A stretch of DNA of 64,000 nucleotides, from NCBI GenBank assembly GCA_045531955.1, contig JAZSFC010000020.1, forward strand, positions 62,001 to 126,000, in the 5' to 3' direction. A program made the translations under genes and the position numbers. Positions 43,629 to 52,110 of the stretch are shown here, piece after piece. The DNA is from SIG299 sp045531955. Its GTDB lineage: Bacteria; Bacillota; Clostridia; Lachnospirales; Lachnospiraceae. The number at the start of each line of letters is the position of its first letter. The stretch's first letter is position 1. A model generated the notes under the pieces. That model made no database searches and had not been told where the DNA came from. It saw nothing but the letters and a program-made list of their open reading frames with translations.

Positions 43629-44936
43629 TTAGTGAGGACAAACATAATAATTTGTTGTACTAATCAGCTCTCCCTGTTCAATAGCCCCGCAATCAGAGCA
43701 TCTCTGTGCAGCATAAATATATATCGTACAACTGCCATCGGAATTGATCACATGCTTTTGTCGTTTCCCTGTTACCCAAGTATGGGTATGACCCGCTGCC
43801 ACACTCACATCCCCTTCATATATTGGATAAATGTTGCCTTCTTCATCTATAAACTGACTTTCGTATAAAACCTCATATTCCAGTGAGTCATAAGGACCTT
43901 CTGCCCCATCCTCCACAAAAATAAATTCTTCATCCGCATCAAAGTCTTCCCAAGAATTCAATTTTATTCTTTTTGCATCCGGATATGCGAGTACCGTCCA
44001 GGAATCCGCAAAAAATACAATTCCGAGCAGCAGTACTGCCAGTGCTGTTTGAAGTTTTGTTCTTGTCCTTGGTTTCATAATAATTTTTATCCTTTCTTCC
44101 ATTACTTTTGCATTTTCTGATAGTGCGCTGTAAAACAACGAAGACTTTACCACTGCCATTGTCTGTTCTAAAATCATTTGGGCATATTCCGCCCTGCTTG
44201 CTTTATCTGCATTCCTGATTACTGCTTCATCACAACAAATTTCAAAAATACGCTCTGCTTTTTGGGGCAACAGATATATCAACGGATTAAACCAGTGAAT
44301 ATTTACTGCCAGACTTACACACTGTCTGGTGAACACATCCCATCTCCGTATATGCCCACATTCATGTCGGAAGGTCATTTCGAGTTCACCAATACTCATA
44401 CTACTGTCAAAGCATATTATAGGCTGTAACACTCCCATGGTAAATGCTGGTGTTTGCATATCATACAACCGAATCTTCCTCTTAATATTCTGTTCCATCC
44501 GTACCTTTTCCAAAAGCTCAAACACCACACCTTCCGTAATTTGGCTGGCAGTACTCAACAAGCCTTTTTTTCTCTTTAAATACTTGTAAATCCGAACAAG
44601 AAGTATTACTAATGCAATTAAAAACCATACCAGAAAAATCCCGATTTGCAGCTTATATGATTCATTAAACCGGATTTCTCCATCTACATCGCCATAATAA
44701 TAAATATTCTCATAAACACCAGCGGAAACCAGTCGTGAAGGAATGTGTAAACGGTATATGACTTCCCGATACAATGGCTCCAGAAAAACCAACGGAACCA
44801 AATAATAGAATAACACACCCTTTAGCAATATATCCTGCAATTTATAGGAAAAAAGCTTTACTATTTTATTGTTTGTAATACAATAAAGCAATAATAGCAA
44901 ACTGCCTGCAAACGACATAGTAAAAATGTACCTCAA
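43629..44936 (-). CDS. BlaR1/MecR1-like M56 membrane peptidase with Cys-rich tail
   Basis: 435 residues, TTG start nine bases after AAGGAG. Several transmembrane helices surround an M56 domain with the zinc motif HECGH (191-195) and ICCDEAVI further on. Another helix follows near 290-315, then an extracytoplasmic tail. Instead of a penicillin-binding domain, the tail is an acidic stretch plus a Cys-containing end (HTHTWVTGKRQ, GSCTIYIY, RCSDCGAI). In BlaR1, ligand binding outside triggers proteolysis that removes the BlaI repressor. Here the sensor would respond to something other than beta-lactam, perhaps the related secreted peptide. Confidence 0.82.
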   Translation of the reverse strand: MRYIFTMSFAGSLLLLLYCITNNKIVKLFSYKLQDILLKGVLFYYLVPLVFLEPLYREVIYRLHIPSRLVSAGVYENIYYYGDVDGEIRFNESYKLQIGIFLVWFLIALVILLVRIYKYLKRKKGLLSTASQITEGVVFELLEKVRMEQNIKRKIRLYDMQTPAFTMGVLQPIICFDSSMSIGELEMTFRHECGHIRRWDVFTRQCVSLAVNIHWFNPLIYLLPQKAERIFEICCDEAVIRNADKASRAEYAQMILEQTMAVVKSSLFYSALSENAKVMEERIKIIMKPRTRTKLQTALAVLLLGIVFFADSWTVLAYPDAKRIKLNSWEDFDADEEFIFVEDGAEGPYDSLEYEVLYESQFIDEEGNIYPIYEGDVSVAAGHTHTWVTGKRQKHVINSDGSCTIYIYAAQRCSDCGAIEQGELISTTNYYVCPH

Positions 44937-44965
44937 GTTCCTTACTCCTTGTCCGTGTCCAATGC

Positions 44966-45337
44966 TTATTCTGTCAACATCTTCTTAAATAATACCTGTA
45001 GCTCTTTTTTATCTTCTTCAGAAATATATTCTTTTCCTGCCAGTGCCATACAAAAGCTTCCCATATCTCCACCATACAGACCATCTAGAATTTCACGGCT
45101 CTGCAGTCTTTGATATTCGGCTCTGGTACCGGAAGCCTTAACTACGGAACGGTCACGGGTAACCAAATTCATTTCCTCCAGTCGGATTAAAAAAGTATTT
45201 AAAGTCTGCCTTTTCCAGTTCTTCCCCCTTTCATTAAATAAATCTAATAAATCATGAGTTTTTATAAATTCTTTCTTTTCCCACAAGACCTCCATGATTT
45301 CTGCTTCTGTGTCAGATAACATGTACTTAAGAATCAT
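44966..45337 (-). CDS. BlaI/MecI-family repressor
   Basis: 123 residues. A winged helix (SDTEAEIMEVLWEKKEFIKTHDLLDLF, NWKRQTLNTFLIRLEEMNLV) is followed by the dimerisation region LAGKEYISEEDKKELQVLFKKM. It is encoded 29 bp before the M56 protease gene, the usual BlaI-BlaR1 order. It should repress its own promoter and perhaps the Cys-rich peptide promoter, until cleaved. Confidence 0.9.
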   Translation of the reverse strand: MILKYMLSDTEAEIMEVLWEKKEFIKTHDLLDLFNERGKNWKRQTLNTFLIRLEEMNLVTRDRSVVKASGTRAEYQRLQSREILDGLYGGDMGSFCMALAGKEYISEEDKKELQVLFKKMLTE

Positions 45338-45392
45338 CTTTTTTCCTTTCTGCTATTTTAAAAGCTCTTTTCTACTACATCCTTATAAACTT

Positions 45393-45421
45393 ATTATAAG
45401 ACATACTTGTAGTCATGTCAA
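45393..45421 (-). promoter_or_regulatory. Promoter of the BlaI/M56 operon
   Basis: On the minus strand TTGACA (45416-45421), 17-bp spacer, TATAAT (45393-45398): a consensus match. ACTACA in the spacer and TGTAGT downstream form a loose dyad that may be bound by the BlaI-like repressor. The remaining 45422-45600 is an AT-rich divergent region with no gene seen. Confidence 0.78.
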
Positions 45422-45627
45422 CAAAAAAAGGCACATAACGAACTTGTGATACGCTTCAATTCACTTTATATTTTGCGTCCTCTAGCATCTGCATATTATA
45501 TCTGATAACCACCATATTCTTATCCTAGGTTACCATACTAGTTTGTGATTTTTTATACGACACTTGTTATGTCACAATTAACAAAATTCGCCCCAAAATA
45601 TATTGATAATTTTTTCACATTTGCCAC

Positions 45628-45656
45628 TTGAAAACGCTTACACATGGGTGTATAAT
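45628..45656 (+). promoter_or_regulatory. OFA transporter promoter with cre box
   Basis: TTGAAA (45628-45633), 17-bp spacer, TATAAT (45651-45656). The sequence TGAAAACGCTTACA (45629-45642) fits the CcpA cre consensus TGWAANCGNTNWCA at every position and overlaps the -35 box. This predicts repression by rapidly metabolised sugars. Confidence 0.8.
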
Positions 45657-45717
45657 GAGCAGGATGTTTATTTACTTATACTTTTATATTTCTAATTAAG
45701 AAAGTGAGAGAGAAAAA

Positions 45718-47031
45718 ATGAAAAACTTAAAGAACAACAAGTGGTTCAGAGCAGCCATTCCGGCACTCTTACTCCACTGCAGTATCGGTACCGTATACTG
45801 CTGGTCCATTTTCAGTCAGGAAATCGCTGACTACATCGGACACACTAAGGGGGCCACCGAATGGGCATTCAGCTTTGCAATCTTCTTCTTAGGTATGTCC
45901 GCAGCATTTTTAGGTAATGTAGTAGAAAAGGACATCCACAAGTCCTCTTTAATCGCAACCATCTGCTTTGCAGGCGGTATGGCCGGTACCGGTTTCTTCA
46001 TCTGGTACGGCGGTAAAAATCCGGGCAGCATCGTAGCTTTGCTTGGTATTTACTTATGTTACGGTCTTATCATGGGTATCGGTCTCGGTACCGGTTATCT
46101 TTCCCCGGTTAAGACTCTCATGCTTTGGTTCTCCGACCGTAAGGGTCTTGCTACCGGCCTTGCCGTAGCAGGTTTCGGTGCTGCAAAGGCTATCGCAAGC
46201 CCAATCATGCAGTCCATGCTTGCAAATCTCGGAGAAGGCGGTATCTTCAAGATGTTCTACATCTTAGCAGGTTCTTACTTTGTACTTATGTTCCTTGGCC
46301 ACTTACTTCTTAAAAAGCCGGAAGGCTGGCACGAGCCACAGGGTAAGGATGCTAAGCCAAGCATCATGCAGGTACTTAAAACAAGACCAATCAGCAACTA
46401 CGTTGGTATCTGGTTAATGTTCTTCTTAAATATTACCTGCGGACTTGCTCTTATTTCTCAGGAAAAGATGATTATTAAATGCCTTGGTCTTGCAGGCGCT
46501 GTTGGTATCATTTCCACTGTTTCCGCTATCTTCAATGCAGGCGGACGTCTTGGTTTCTCCGCCTGGGCAGACAAGATGAAGGACAGAAACACTGTTTATA
46601 AGATGATTTTCATCATTTCCATCGCCCTTACTGCACTGGTTATAGTTACCGGCGGTATCTCCAACGGCAATGGTAACATTCTTGCCATCGTACTTGTGCT
46701 TGCTCTTATCTTCATGGTAAACGCAGGCTACGGCGGCGGTTTCTCCAACGTACCAACCCTTCTTTCCGACCATTACGGAATGGGCAGCATCAGTGCCATC
46801 CACGGTATCACTTTATCCGCATGGGGCTTTGCAGGTCTGGTTGGTAACCAGATGGCAGCCTTAATTGTAAAGCACTTTGGTGAAGAAGTTGTGATTGACG
46901 GCAACACAGTAAACCCAACCGGTTACCAGTATGTATTATATGCAACTTTAGCACTGTATGCTATTTCTTTACTTGTAAGCCTCTTCCTGGTTAAGCCATC
47001 CGAGGCTGGTGAAGCAGTTCACGATCACTAA
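45718..47031 (+). CDS. OFA-family (oxalate/formate antiporter-like) MFS transporter
   Basis: 437 residues with twelve helices. OFA hallmarks include the beginning HCSIGTVYCWSIFS and PVKTLMLWFSDRKGLATGLA in the middle, followed by GFGAAKAIASP. Members exchange oxalate/formate, lactate, pyruvate or related monocarboxylates. The promoter has a perfect cre site, so it is probably used when preferred sugars run out. Export of formate made by the PFL locus is possible but not demonstrated. Codon usage suggests high expression. Confidence 0.88.
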   Translation: MKNLKNNKWFRAAIPALLLHCSIGTVYCWSIFSQEIADYIGHTKGATEWAFSFAIFFLGMSAAFLGNVVEKDIHKSSLIATICFAGGMAGTGFFIWYGGKNPGSIVALLGIYLCYGLIMGIGLGTGYLSPVKTLMLWFSDRKGLATGLAVAGFGAAKAIASPIMQSMLANLGEGGIFKMFYILAGSYFVLMFLGHLLLKKPEGWHEPQGKDAKPSIMQVLKTRPISNYVGIWLMFFLNITCGLALISQEKMIIKCLGLAGAVGIISTVSAIFNAGGRLGFSAWADKMKDRNTVYKMIFIISIALTALVIVTGGISNGNGNILAIVLVLALIFMVNAGYGGGFSNVPTLLSDHYGMGSISAIHGITLSAWGFAGLVGNQMAALIVKHFGEEVVIDGNTVNPTGYQYVLYATLALYAISLLVSLFLVKPSEAGEAVHDH

Positions 47032-47038
47032 TATAAAG

Positions 47039-47116
47039 AAATCGGTATTTCCGCGCACTCCCCGGCTACCGCTTTGCGGTCCCGAGGTCGTTGCTTAGGA
47101 AATACCGATTTTTTAT
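47039..47116 (+). terminator. Terminator of the OFA transporter gene
   Basis: AAATCGGTATTTCC (47039-47052) pairs with GGAAATACCGATT (47098-47110), followed by TTTTTATTTT. The loop carries a second stem, ACCGC-TTT-GCGGT, with flanking CCCCGG/CCGAGG. Confidence 0.88.
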
Positions 47117-47146
47117 TTTGCGTTGCGCTTTTTTAATTGTGAGGAG

Positions 47147-49879
47147 CTAGTATATCACGTCCCGATAAATCTTGTAACAGAATTCTACTTCTTCGTCTGT
47201 AAATTCTCTCAGTGAAAATTCTGCCGCCTTTACAATATCCATATAACGTTCCCATTCTTCCGGCCATACCACAGAGAAATTCTCCTTCAGGGCAGCTTCT
47301 AATTCTGCGTCGGTACAGCCTTTCTTTACCATACCGCTAAAACACAATTTCCGGTAAACCGCCCGGTTCAGCATTTTAATCGCTCTCGCATTTCCCCTTC
47401 GCTTTTTCTCTTTTACGATGCGTCGGTGAGAAATCTTTTCTAAGCGGAAGAAGTTATCAACCAATGTAGCCGGAGATAACAAAACCAGCAAAATAACAAT
47501 AATTATAACTATAATCAGCAAACTTCTGAGTATAGTTTTTTTCCAACTGTTTTGCTCCATTCCCGATGGAATTTCCTGTTCCGGAAGGATTTCTTCTGCT
47601 TCTCCCTCGCCCTTTACTCCTTCAATGCCGGACTCATTCACTTGATTACCAAGTTCCGATATATCCACCATCGGCGTCGGTGTCGGAGTAGGGGTAGGCG
47701 TTGGGGTAGCAACTGCACCCGGAACAATGGTCGGCGATATCGCCGGGAGTTCTCCGTTTCCTGTAGGAACCGGTGTCATGCCCGGTGTTTCATCCGGGAA
47801 CTCTGCACCATCCGTAGGCGACGGTATCAGCGTCTCCTCCGGTGCCATAGTCGGAACCGGTGTCGGTGTGTTGGTTGGCGTAGGAGTTGGGGTATTGGTC
47901 GGCGTTGGTGTCGGGGTAGGTGTGTTGGTTGGAGCCGGTGTCGGAGTAGGTGTTGGAAGTAACGTACTATAACCGGAGGTTACTTCCACCGGAACCCAAC
48001 CGATGCCGTCCAAATACACCTCTGCCCAGGCATGAGCCTGATTATCCAAAATTTCTGCCGTAAAGTTCTTACCGTCTTCCTCAAAAGAGTTTCTTGAAAC
48101 CACATAACCGGAGGCATACCTTGCCGGCACACCGAGTTCCCTTAAAATCATTACGGAAGCACTGGCATAGTGCATACAGTAACCGGTTCTGCTGCTACCA
48201 AGGAAGAATTCTATCGGGTCCTCACCCCAAGGAAGTCTTGGCAAGTCCTGACTGTAAGTAGTATTTCTTCCCATCCAGTCGGCTACAAAATAGGCTTTTG
48301 CAAGCCGCTCCTCATTTTCCGATTCCACCTCGCCGAGGCTTGTGCGGTTCAAATCCTCAGTTGCAAGCTCTGCTGCTATCTTTTTTACATTGGTCATATT
48401 CTCCGGAACGGTCAGATACTGCTCTACCACATAAGCTTCGTATCCCGGTTCCCAGTCATACGGAATACCCTGGGCAAAGTTTCTTAAACGGGTGTCATAG
48501 GTTCCCCCGTAAATCCACAATGTACCGGAGATTTCTTCCGTGCTTAACCGCTTCTTGTAATTGCCCTCTTCCTCCGCATATACACCATCCAGGGATTCCT
48601 CCATGAAATACGGAAGATAGGCCTTTATCGTATCCGGATTACAATACTCTATGTTAAAAGTTGCACCGGTGTGGTGCAGCGACAAGTGTTTTACGTTATA
48701 TCTCTTTTTGATTTTTCCAATGCCCAGCGTACCCAGCTGTTCTGCAAAAACATCCGGTGCAACGTCCTCTGCCCTGCAAAATTCTTCCAAGCCGGCTGTG
48801 TTCCGTTCCCAAATGCCGTTCTCGTACACATCTGCATAAAAGCCTTTCAAATACATAGTTGTCAAAGGCTTTTCATCCATCGTAACCAGAAGGACCGGAA
48901 TATCTTCAAATACCGGACTGCGGTTACTCAGCTGCTCATAATTATAATCCGTGATGCCAAGCATACCTTCTATCTTTTTTTCCACACCGCCCGGATCTTC
49001 TACCATACGCCATATTTTCCAGTCCGCCACGGAATTTGCTGTGGCCAGAACAACGTCCTCCGCTTTTCCGGCATATTCCGTTACTGCTTTTTCCGCAGAT
49101 GCTTTTCCTGCTGCAGAAATCACAAGGCAAACCAAAACAGACAACAGAACCGGAATTCCCCAGCCAAACCGCGCAAACCACCCACGCTTTCTCTTTTTAT
49201 CCTCCGAAGATTTAAAATCCGGACTGGTTTCTCCTTGATTTACGGAAACCAGAATTCCTATTGCCATCAACATGACTCCTTGTTCCGATGGATTGATTCC
49301 CATCAGAAGTCCTGCCGAAAGCAACAGTAGCGGAATCACAGTCATAACAATATTTCTTCCGGCGGCTTTTCCCAAAAAGAAGCAAAAAAGTATCGCTGTT
49401 AAAAGCGCAGTTTCAAGGAAAAAGCCGGCATACTCCGAGCTTCCTTCCGGGCAAAACCAGTCACTTTCAAAATATACATTCCAAGCTTCCAGGTAAGCAT
49501 GGGCCACATTCCAAAAGCCGGACACCAACCGCTCTAATACTTCTTCCCGGAATACATAACGGACGGTGAACCAGATACCTGCCAAAAATACTCCCAGACG
49601 AATCAGACTCGCCGGAATTTTTTTTAAATGCACCGTTATTTCAAACACAACACTAAACAACAGCACCAGTCCTGCTGCCCGCAAAATATAGGCAGGGCTT
49701 TGTTCCGGCAATTCATATACCATTCCCACCATATGCCGGGAAGAATATAAAAACAACAATGCACAGAGCAGGTCAAAAACAACTGCCGCACCTACTGCCA
49801 CCAGTATTTCCACGAAGTTTTCCCTATTCCATTGCAAATCCGCAGCATTTTTCCACTGCAATCCTCTCCGCAACTTCAT
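47147..49879 (-). CDS. Membrane-bound transglutaminase-like protein (TgpA type)
   Basis: 910 residues from ATG 49879 after GGGAG. Several N-terminal transmembrane helices (about 25-250) precede an extracytoplasmic region. The transglutaminase core includes GYCMHYASASVMILRELG (catalytic Cys) and NQAHAWAEVYLDGIGWVPVEV (His), with Glu in the usual Asp position. Then comes a long Thr-Pro-rich segment (TPTPTPAPTNTPTPTPTPT type), one C-terminal helix and a DUF4129-like cytoplasmic end. It is the third gene of the widespread MoxR-DUF58-transglutaminase operon, likely involved in protein processing or envelope integrity. The exact substrate is unknown. Confidence 0.85.
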   Translation of the reverse strand: MKLRRGLQWKNAADLQWNRENFVEILVAVGAAVVFDLLCALLFLYSSRHMVGMVYELPEQSPAYILRAAGLVLLFSVVFEITVHLKKIPASLIRLGVFLAGIWFTVRYVFREEVLERLVSGFWNVAHAYLEAWNVYFESDWFCPEGSSEYAGFFLETALLTAILFCFFLGKAAGRNIVMTVIPLLLLSAGLLMGINPSEQGVMLMAIGILVSVNQGETSPDFKSSEDKKRKRGWFARFGWGIPVLLSVLVCLVISAAGKASAEKAVTEYAGKAEDVVLATANSVADWKIWRMVEDPGGVEKKIEGMLGITDYNYEQLSNRSPVFEDIPVLLVTMDEKPLTTMYLKGFYADVYENGIWERNTAGLEEFCRAEDVAPDVFAEQLGTLGIGKIKKRYNVKHLSLHHTGATFNIEYCNPDTIKAYLPYFMEESLDGVYAEEEGNYKKRLSTEEISGTLWIYGGTYDTRLRNFAQGIPYDWEPGYEAYVVEQYLTVPENMTNVKKIAAELATEDLNRTSLGEVESENEERLAKAYFVADWMGRNTTYSQDLPRLPWGEDPIEFFLGSSRTGYCMHYASASVMILRELGVPARYASGYVVSRNSFEEDGKNFTAEILDNQAHAWAEVYLDGIGWVPVEVTSGYSTLLPTPTPTPAPTNTPTPTPTPTNTPTPTPTNTPTPVPTMAPEETLIPSPTDGAEFPDETPGMTPVPTGNGELPAISPTIVPGAVATPTPTPTPTPTPMVDISELGNQVNESGIEGVKGEGEAEEILPEQEIPSGMEQNSWKKTILRSLLIIVIIIVILLVLLSPATLVDNFFRLEKISHRRIVKEKKRRGNARAIKMLNRAVYRKLCFSGMVKKGCTDAELEAALKENFSVVWPEEWERYMDIVKAAEFSLREFTDEEVEFCYKIYRDVIY

Positions 49880-49903
49880 TCTTTTGCTCCCATTTACCAA
49901 AAT

Positions 49904-50992
49904 TTACAATAACAACTCTATTTGTCCCAGGGAAGAGCTAAGTTTTCTTCCCGAATACTTCACCAGTAATTCCTTTTCTTTATAAAGCTGCAATTTTTCG
50001 TCCACCGTCAGTGCCCACACATAAGGTTCCTGCCGGTACTTGTCCTTGTATCTTTGTTTGATATCTTCCCTGCAGCGCACCCATTGCACTCTCATCAGTA
50101 CACCGATCATATAAAACAGACTTTCCTCATCATCCACCCGGATACGCACTACATCCGAAGATGCATTATCGTACCAGACCACATAATGAGGGCATCCGGC
50201 ATCCATAATGGAAAAGGAAAGGCTTGCCACAGTTTCCAAAAAATATAACTGCTGCTTTTTCCTACCCGGACGATAGGACAAAAATAAAATGACCGGACAT
50301 GCCTTCGGAAGAGAATACTCTTTTACTATCAGTTCATCCTGCTTTGCAGTAAGCTTCCAGTGCACGTTCTGCAAACGGTCTCCGGCCCGGTATTCCCTCA
50401 CCTGGAACAACTCACTTTTATCGTATCCCGGCTGATTTTCGTCATACACATCTGCCTCACCGTAAAAGTTTTTGGTCGCCTGGGTAAGACGTACCGGTAC
50501 ATCATGAAGCTCCGGCATCACCTGAACAATGCCCTGCTTTTTTATCCGGATATTCCAGGACAGCACACCGGTAATATCATAAATTCTCAGTTTCCGCAAA
50601 TAAATCTCATAATTTCCCGTATCATAAAAGGAAACAGAGCGGATATATTCACTTTCCCCTCTCGTCACTGCCGGCAGCGTCATATGGTATCGTTTTTTTC
50701 TTCCCCGCATCACATCATTCACTACTACCAGCGCCTGCAAACGGTTTAGCGGAAGCAGACAACGGTTTGTAATCACCAGCTTTACCAGGCTTTCCCGTCC
50801 CCGTTCCGCAATGCCTACCGGCACTTCGATATAGCCGCGGATTTTAAAGCACCGGATGATCATACTAAAAAAAGCCACCACAAATAATACTGCTTCCATA
50901 AAGAAAAGCAGCATCATTGCAGTGCTTTTATACATAAACGCAATATATACAGTTACGCCCATTATCAGCAGATAATTCCAAATACTTATCAC
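49904..50992 (-). CDS. DUF58 domain protein
   Basis: 362 residues from GTG 50992. Two N-terminal helices are followed by an extended region and the DUF58 signature REYRAGDRLQNVHWKLTAKQDELIVKE near residue 205. A von Willebrand-like fold often follows. DUF58 proteins are paired with MoxR ATPases, where they may link ATP hydrolysis to envelope or complex assembly. It lies 3 bp after moxR and 24 bp before the transglutaminase start. Confidence 0.88.
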   Translation of the reverse strand: MISIWNYLLIMGVTVYIAFMYKSTAMMLLFFMEAVLFVVAFFSMIIRCFKIRGYIEVPVGIAERGRESLVKLVITNRCLLPLNRLQALVVVNDVMRGRKKRYHMTLPAVTRGESEYIRSVSFYDTGNYEIYLRKLRIYDITGVLSWNIRIKKQGIVQVMPELHDVPVRLTQATKNFYGEADVYDENQPGYDKSELFQVREYRAGDRLQNVHWKLTAKQDELIVKEYSLPKACPVILFLSYRPGRKKQQLYFLETVASLSFSIMDAGCPHYVVWYDNASSDVVRIRVDDEESLFYMIGVLMRVQWVRCREDIKQRYKDKYRQEPYVWALTVDEKLQLYKEKELLVKYSGRKLSSSLGQIELLL

Positions 50993-50995
50993 GGT

Positions 50996-51943
50996 TTACT
51001 CTTTCCTCATATATGATGTCGGTTGCTTCACTTTTGCCAAAATCTCCTGCAACACGCCGGCTGCAGATACCCTTGCTACTCTTGCCTTTGTATTTAACAC
51101 AATACGGTGTTTTGCTACATCCAGGAACACTTCTGCTACATCCTCCGGAAGCACATAGTCCCGGCCCTTTAAATATGCCCAGGCTTTCATCATGCGCACG
51201 CAGGCAATGGAGCCGCGGGGACTAAGACCCAGCTCAATATACTGATGTTCTCTTGTAGCCTGAGCAAGACTTGCCACATAAGAATACAGGCGGTCACTGA
51301 CATAAACCTCTTCTACCCTTTCTTTCATGGCAGTCAGTTGTTCCAGAGAGAGCGCCGCATTTACCTGCTTTAAATCAGAGGTACTCTTTCCCTTTAAAAT
51401 TTCCACTTCATCCTTTAATTCCGGATAACCCATGCTCATACAAATCATAAAACGGTCCAGCTGGGATTCCGGCAGTAACTGGGTTCCGGAGCTTCCCTTT
51501 GGATTTTGGGTTGCCATTACAATAAAGGGATCCGGTACTTTTTTTGTTTCACTGTCGATGGTAACACAGCCTTCTTCCATTACTTCCAAAAGAGCAGACT
51601 GGGTCTTTGGAGAAGTACGGTTAATTTCATCCGCCAAAAACAGGTTACACATAATCGCGCCCGGATAATATACAAAATCTCCGGTTTCTTTCCGGAACAT
51701 GTTAAAACCTAAAATATCAGCCGGCATAACATCCGGAGTGAACTGCATACGATGGTTTTCCAGGGAAAGTGCCTTGGAAAAAGCCGTAGCGAGCGTGGTT
51801 TTACCAACTCCCGGCACGTCCTCAATTAAAATATGTCCGCCTGCTAAAATTGCGGCAAAAACTTTATATATGCAGTCATCCTTACCTGTTACTGCTTTTT
51901 TCACTTCATTTACTACCAGTTGTATCGGTTCATTAATATTCAT
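50996..51943 (-). CDS. MoxR-family AAA ATPase
   Basis: 315 residues from ATG 51943 after GGGGCGGG; an upstream frame to 51985 would run into the promoter. The AAA core has Walker A GVGKTT in HILIEDVPGVGKTTLA, Walker B LADEINRTSPKTQSALLEVM, sensor ATQNP, and a C-terminal lid with GLSPRGSIACVRMMKAWA. These ATPases act as chaperone-like remodelling factors for DUF58/VWA partners. First gene of the three-gene operon, with a cre box in its promoter region. Confidence 0.93.
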   Translation of the reverse strand: MNINEPIQLVVNEVKKAVTGKDDCIYKVFAAILAGGHILIEDVPGVGKTTLATAFSKALSLENHRMQFTPDVMPADILGFNMFRKETGDFVYYPGAIMCNLFLADEINRTSPKTQSALLEVMEEGCVTIDSETKKVPDPFIVMATQNPKGSSGTQLLPESQLDRFMICMSMGYPELKDEVEILKGKSTSDLKQVNAALSLEQLTAMKERVEEVYVSDRLYSYVASLAQATREHQYIELGLSPRGSIACVRMMKAWAYLKGRDYVLPEDVAEVFLDVAKHRIVLNTKARVARVSAAGVLQEILAKVKQPTSYMRKE

Positions 51944-51984
51944 TTTCCCGCCCCTCTCCTGTATTTTTATACATTTTTTATTCA

Positions 51985-52021
51985 TTATAACATACTATTT
52001 TCGAAAATGAAAGCGTTTTCA
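51985..52021 (-). promoter_or_regulatory. MoxR operon promoter with cre box
   Basis: TGAAAGCGTTTTCA (52008-52021) fits the CcpA cre consensus at every position on both strands. A minus-strand extended -10, TGTTATAAT, lies about 20 bp downstream towards moxR; the -35 region is weak and overlaps the cre box. CcpA could activate or repress from here. Confidence 0.7.
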
Positions 52022-52051
52022 TAAATTTGTACTTTCTTCCTAGCTACAATC

Positions 52052-52082
52052 AAAAAACCGTACCTGAAACTTTCAGGTACGG
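52052..52082 (-). terminator. Terminator of the xylanase operon
   Basis: CCGTACCTGAAA and TTTCAGGTACGG (52058-52082) form a perfect stem. On the minus strand it is followed by TTTTTTG (52052-52057). Confidence 0.9.
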
Positions 52083-52110
52083 CATTTTCCGTTTATGGTG
52101 AATTATTCTC

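Noticed and set aside
43629..45337. BlaI/BlaR1-like pair as a beta-lactam resistance system
   Set aside because: No beta-lactamase gene is present and the protease lacks a penicillin-binding sensor domain.
47727..47972. Plus-strand open frame rich in Val-Gly repeats opposite the transglutaminase gene
   Set aside because: It is the reverse complement of the Thr-Pro linker codons; the minus-strand protein has domains, ribosome-binding site and operon context, whereas this frame has none.
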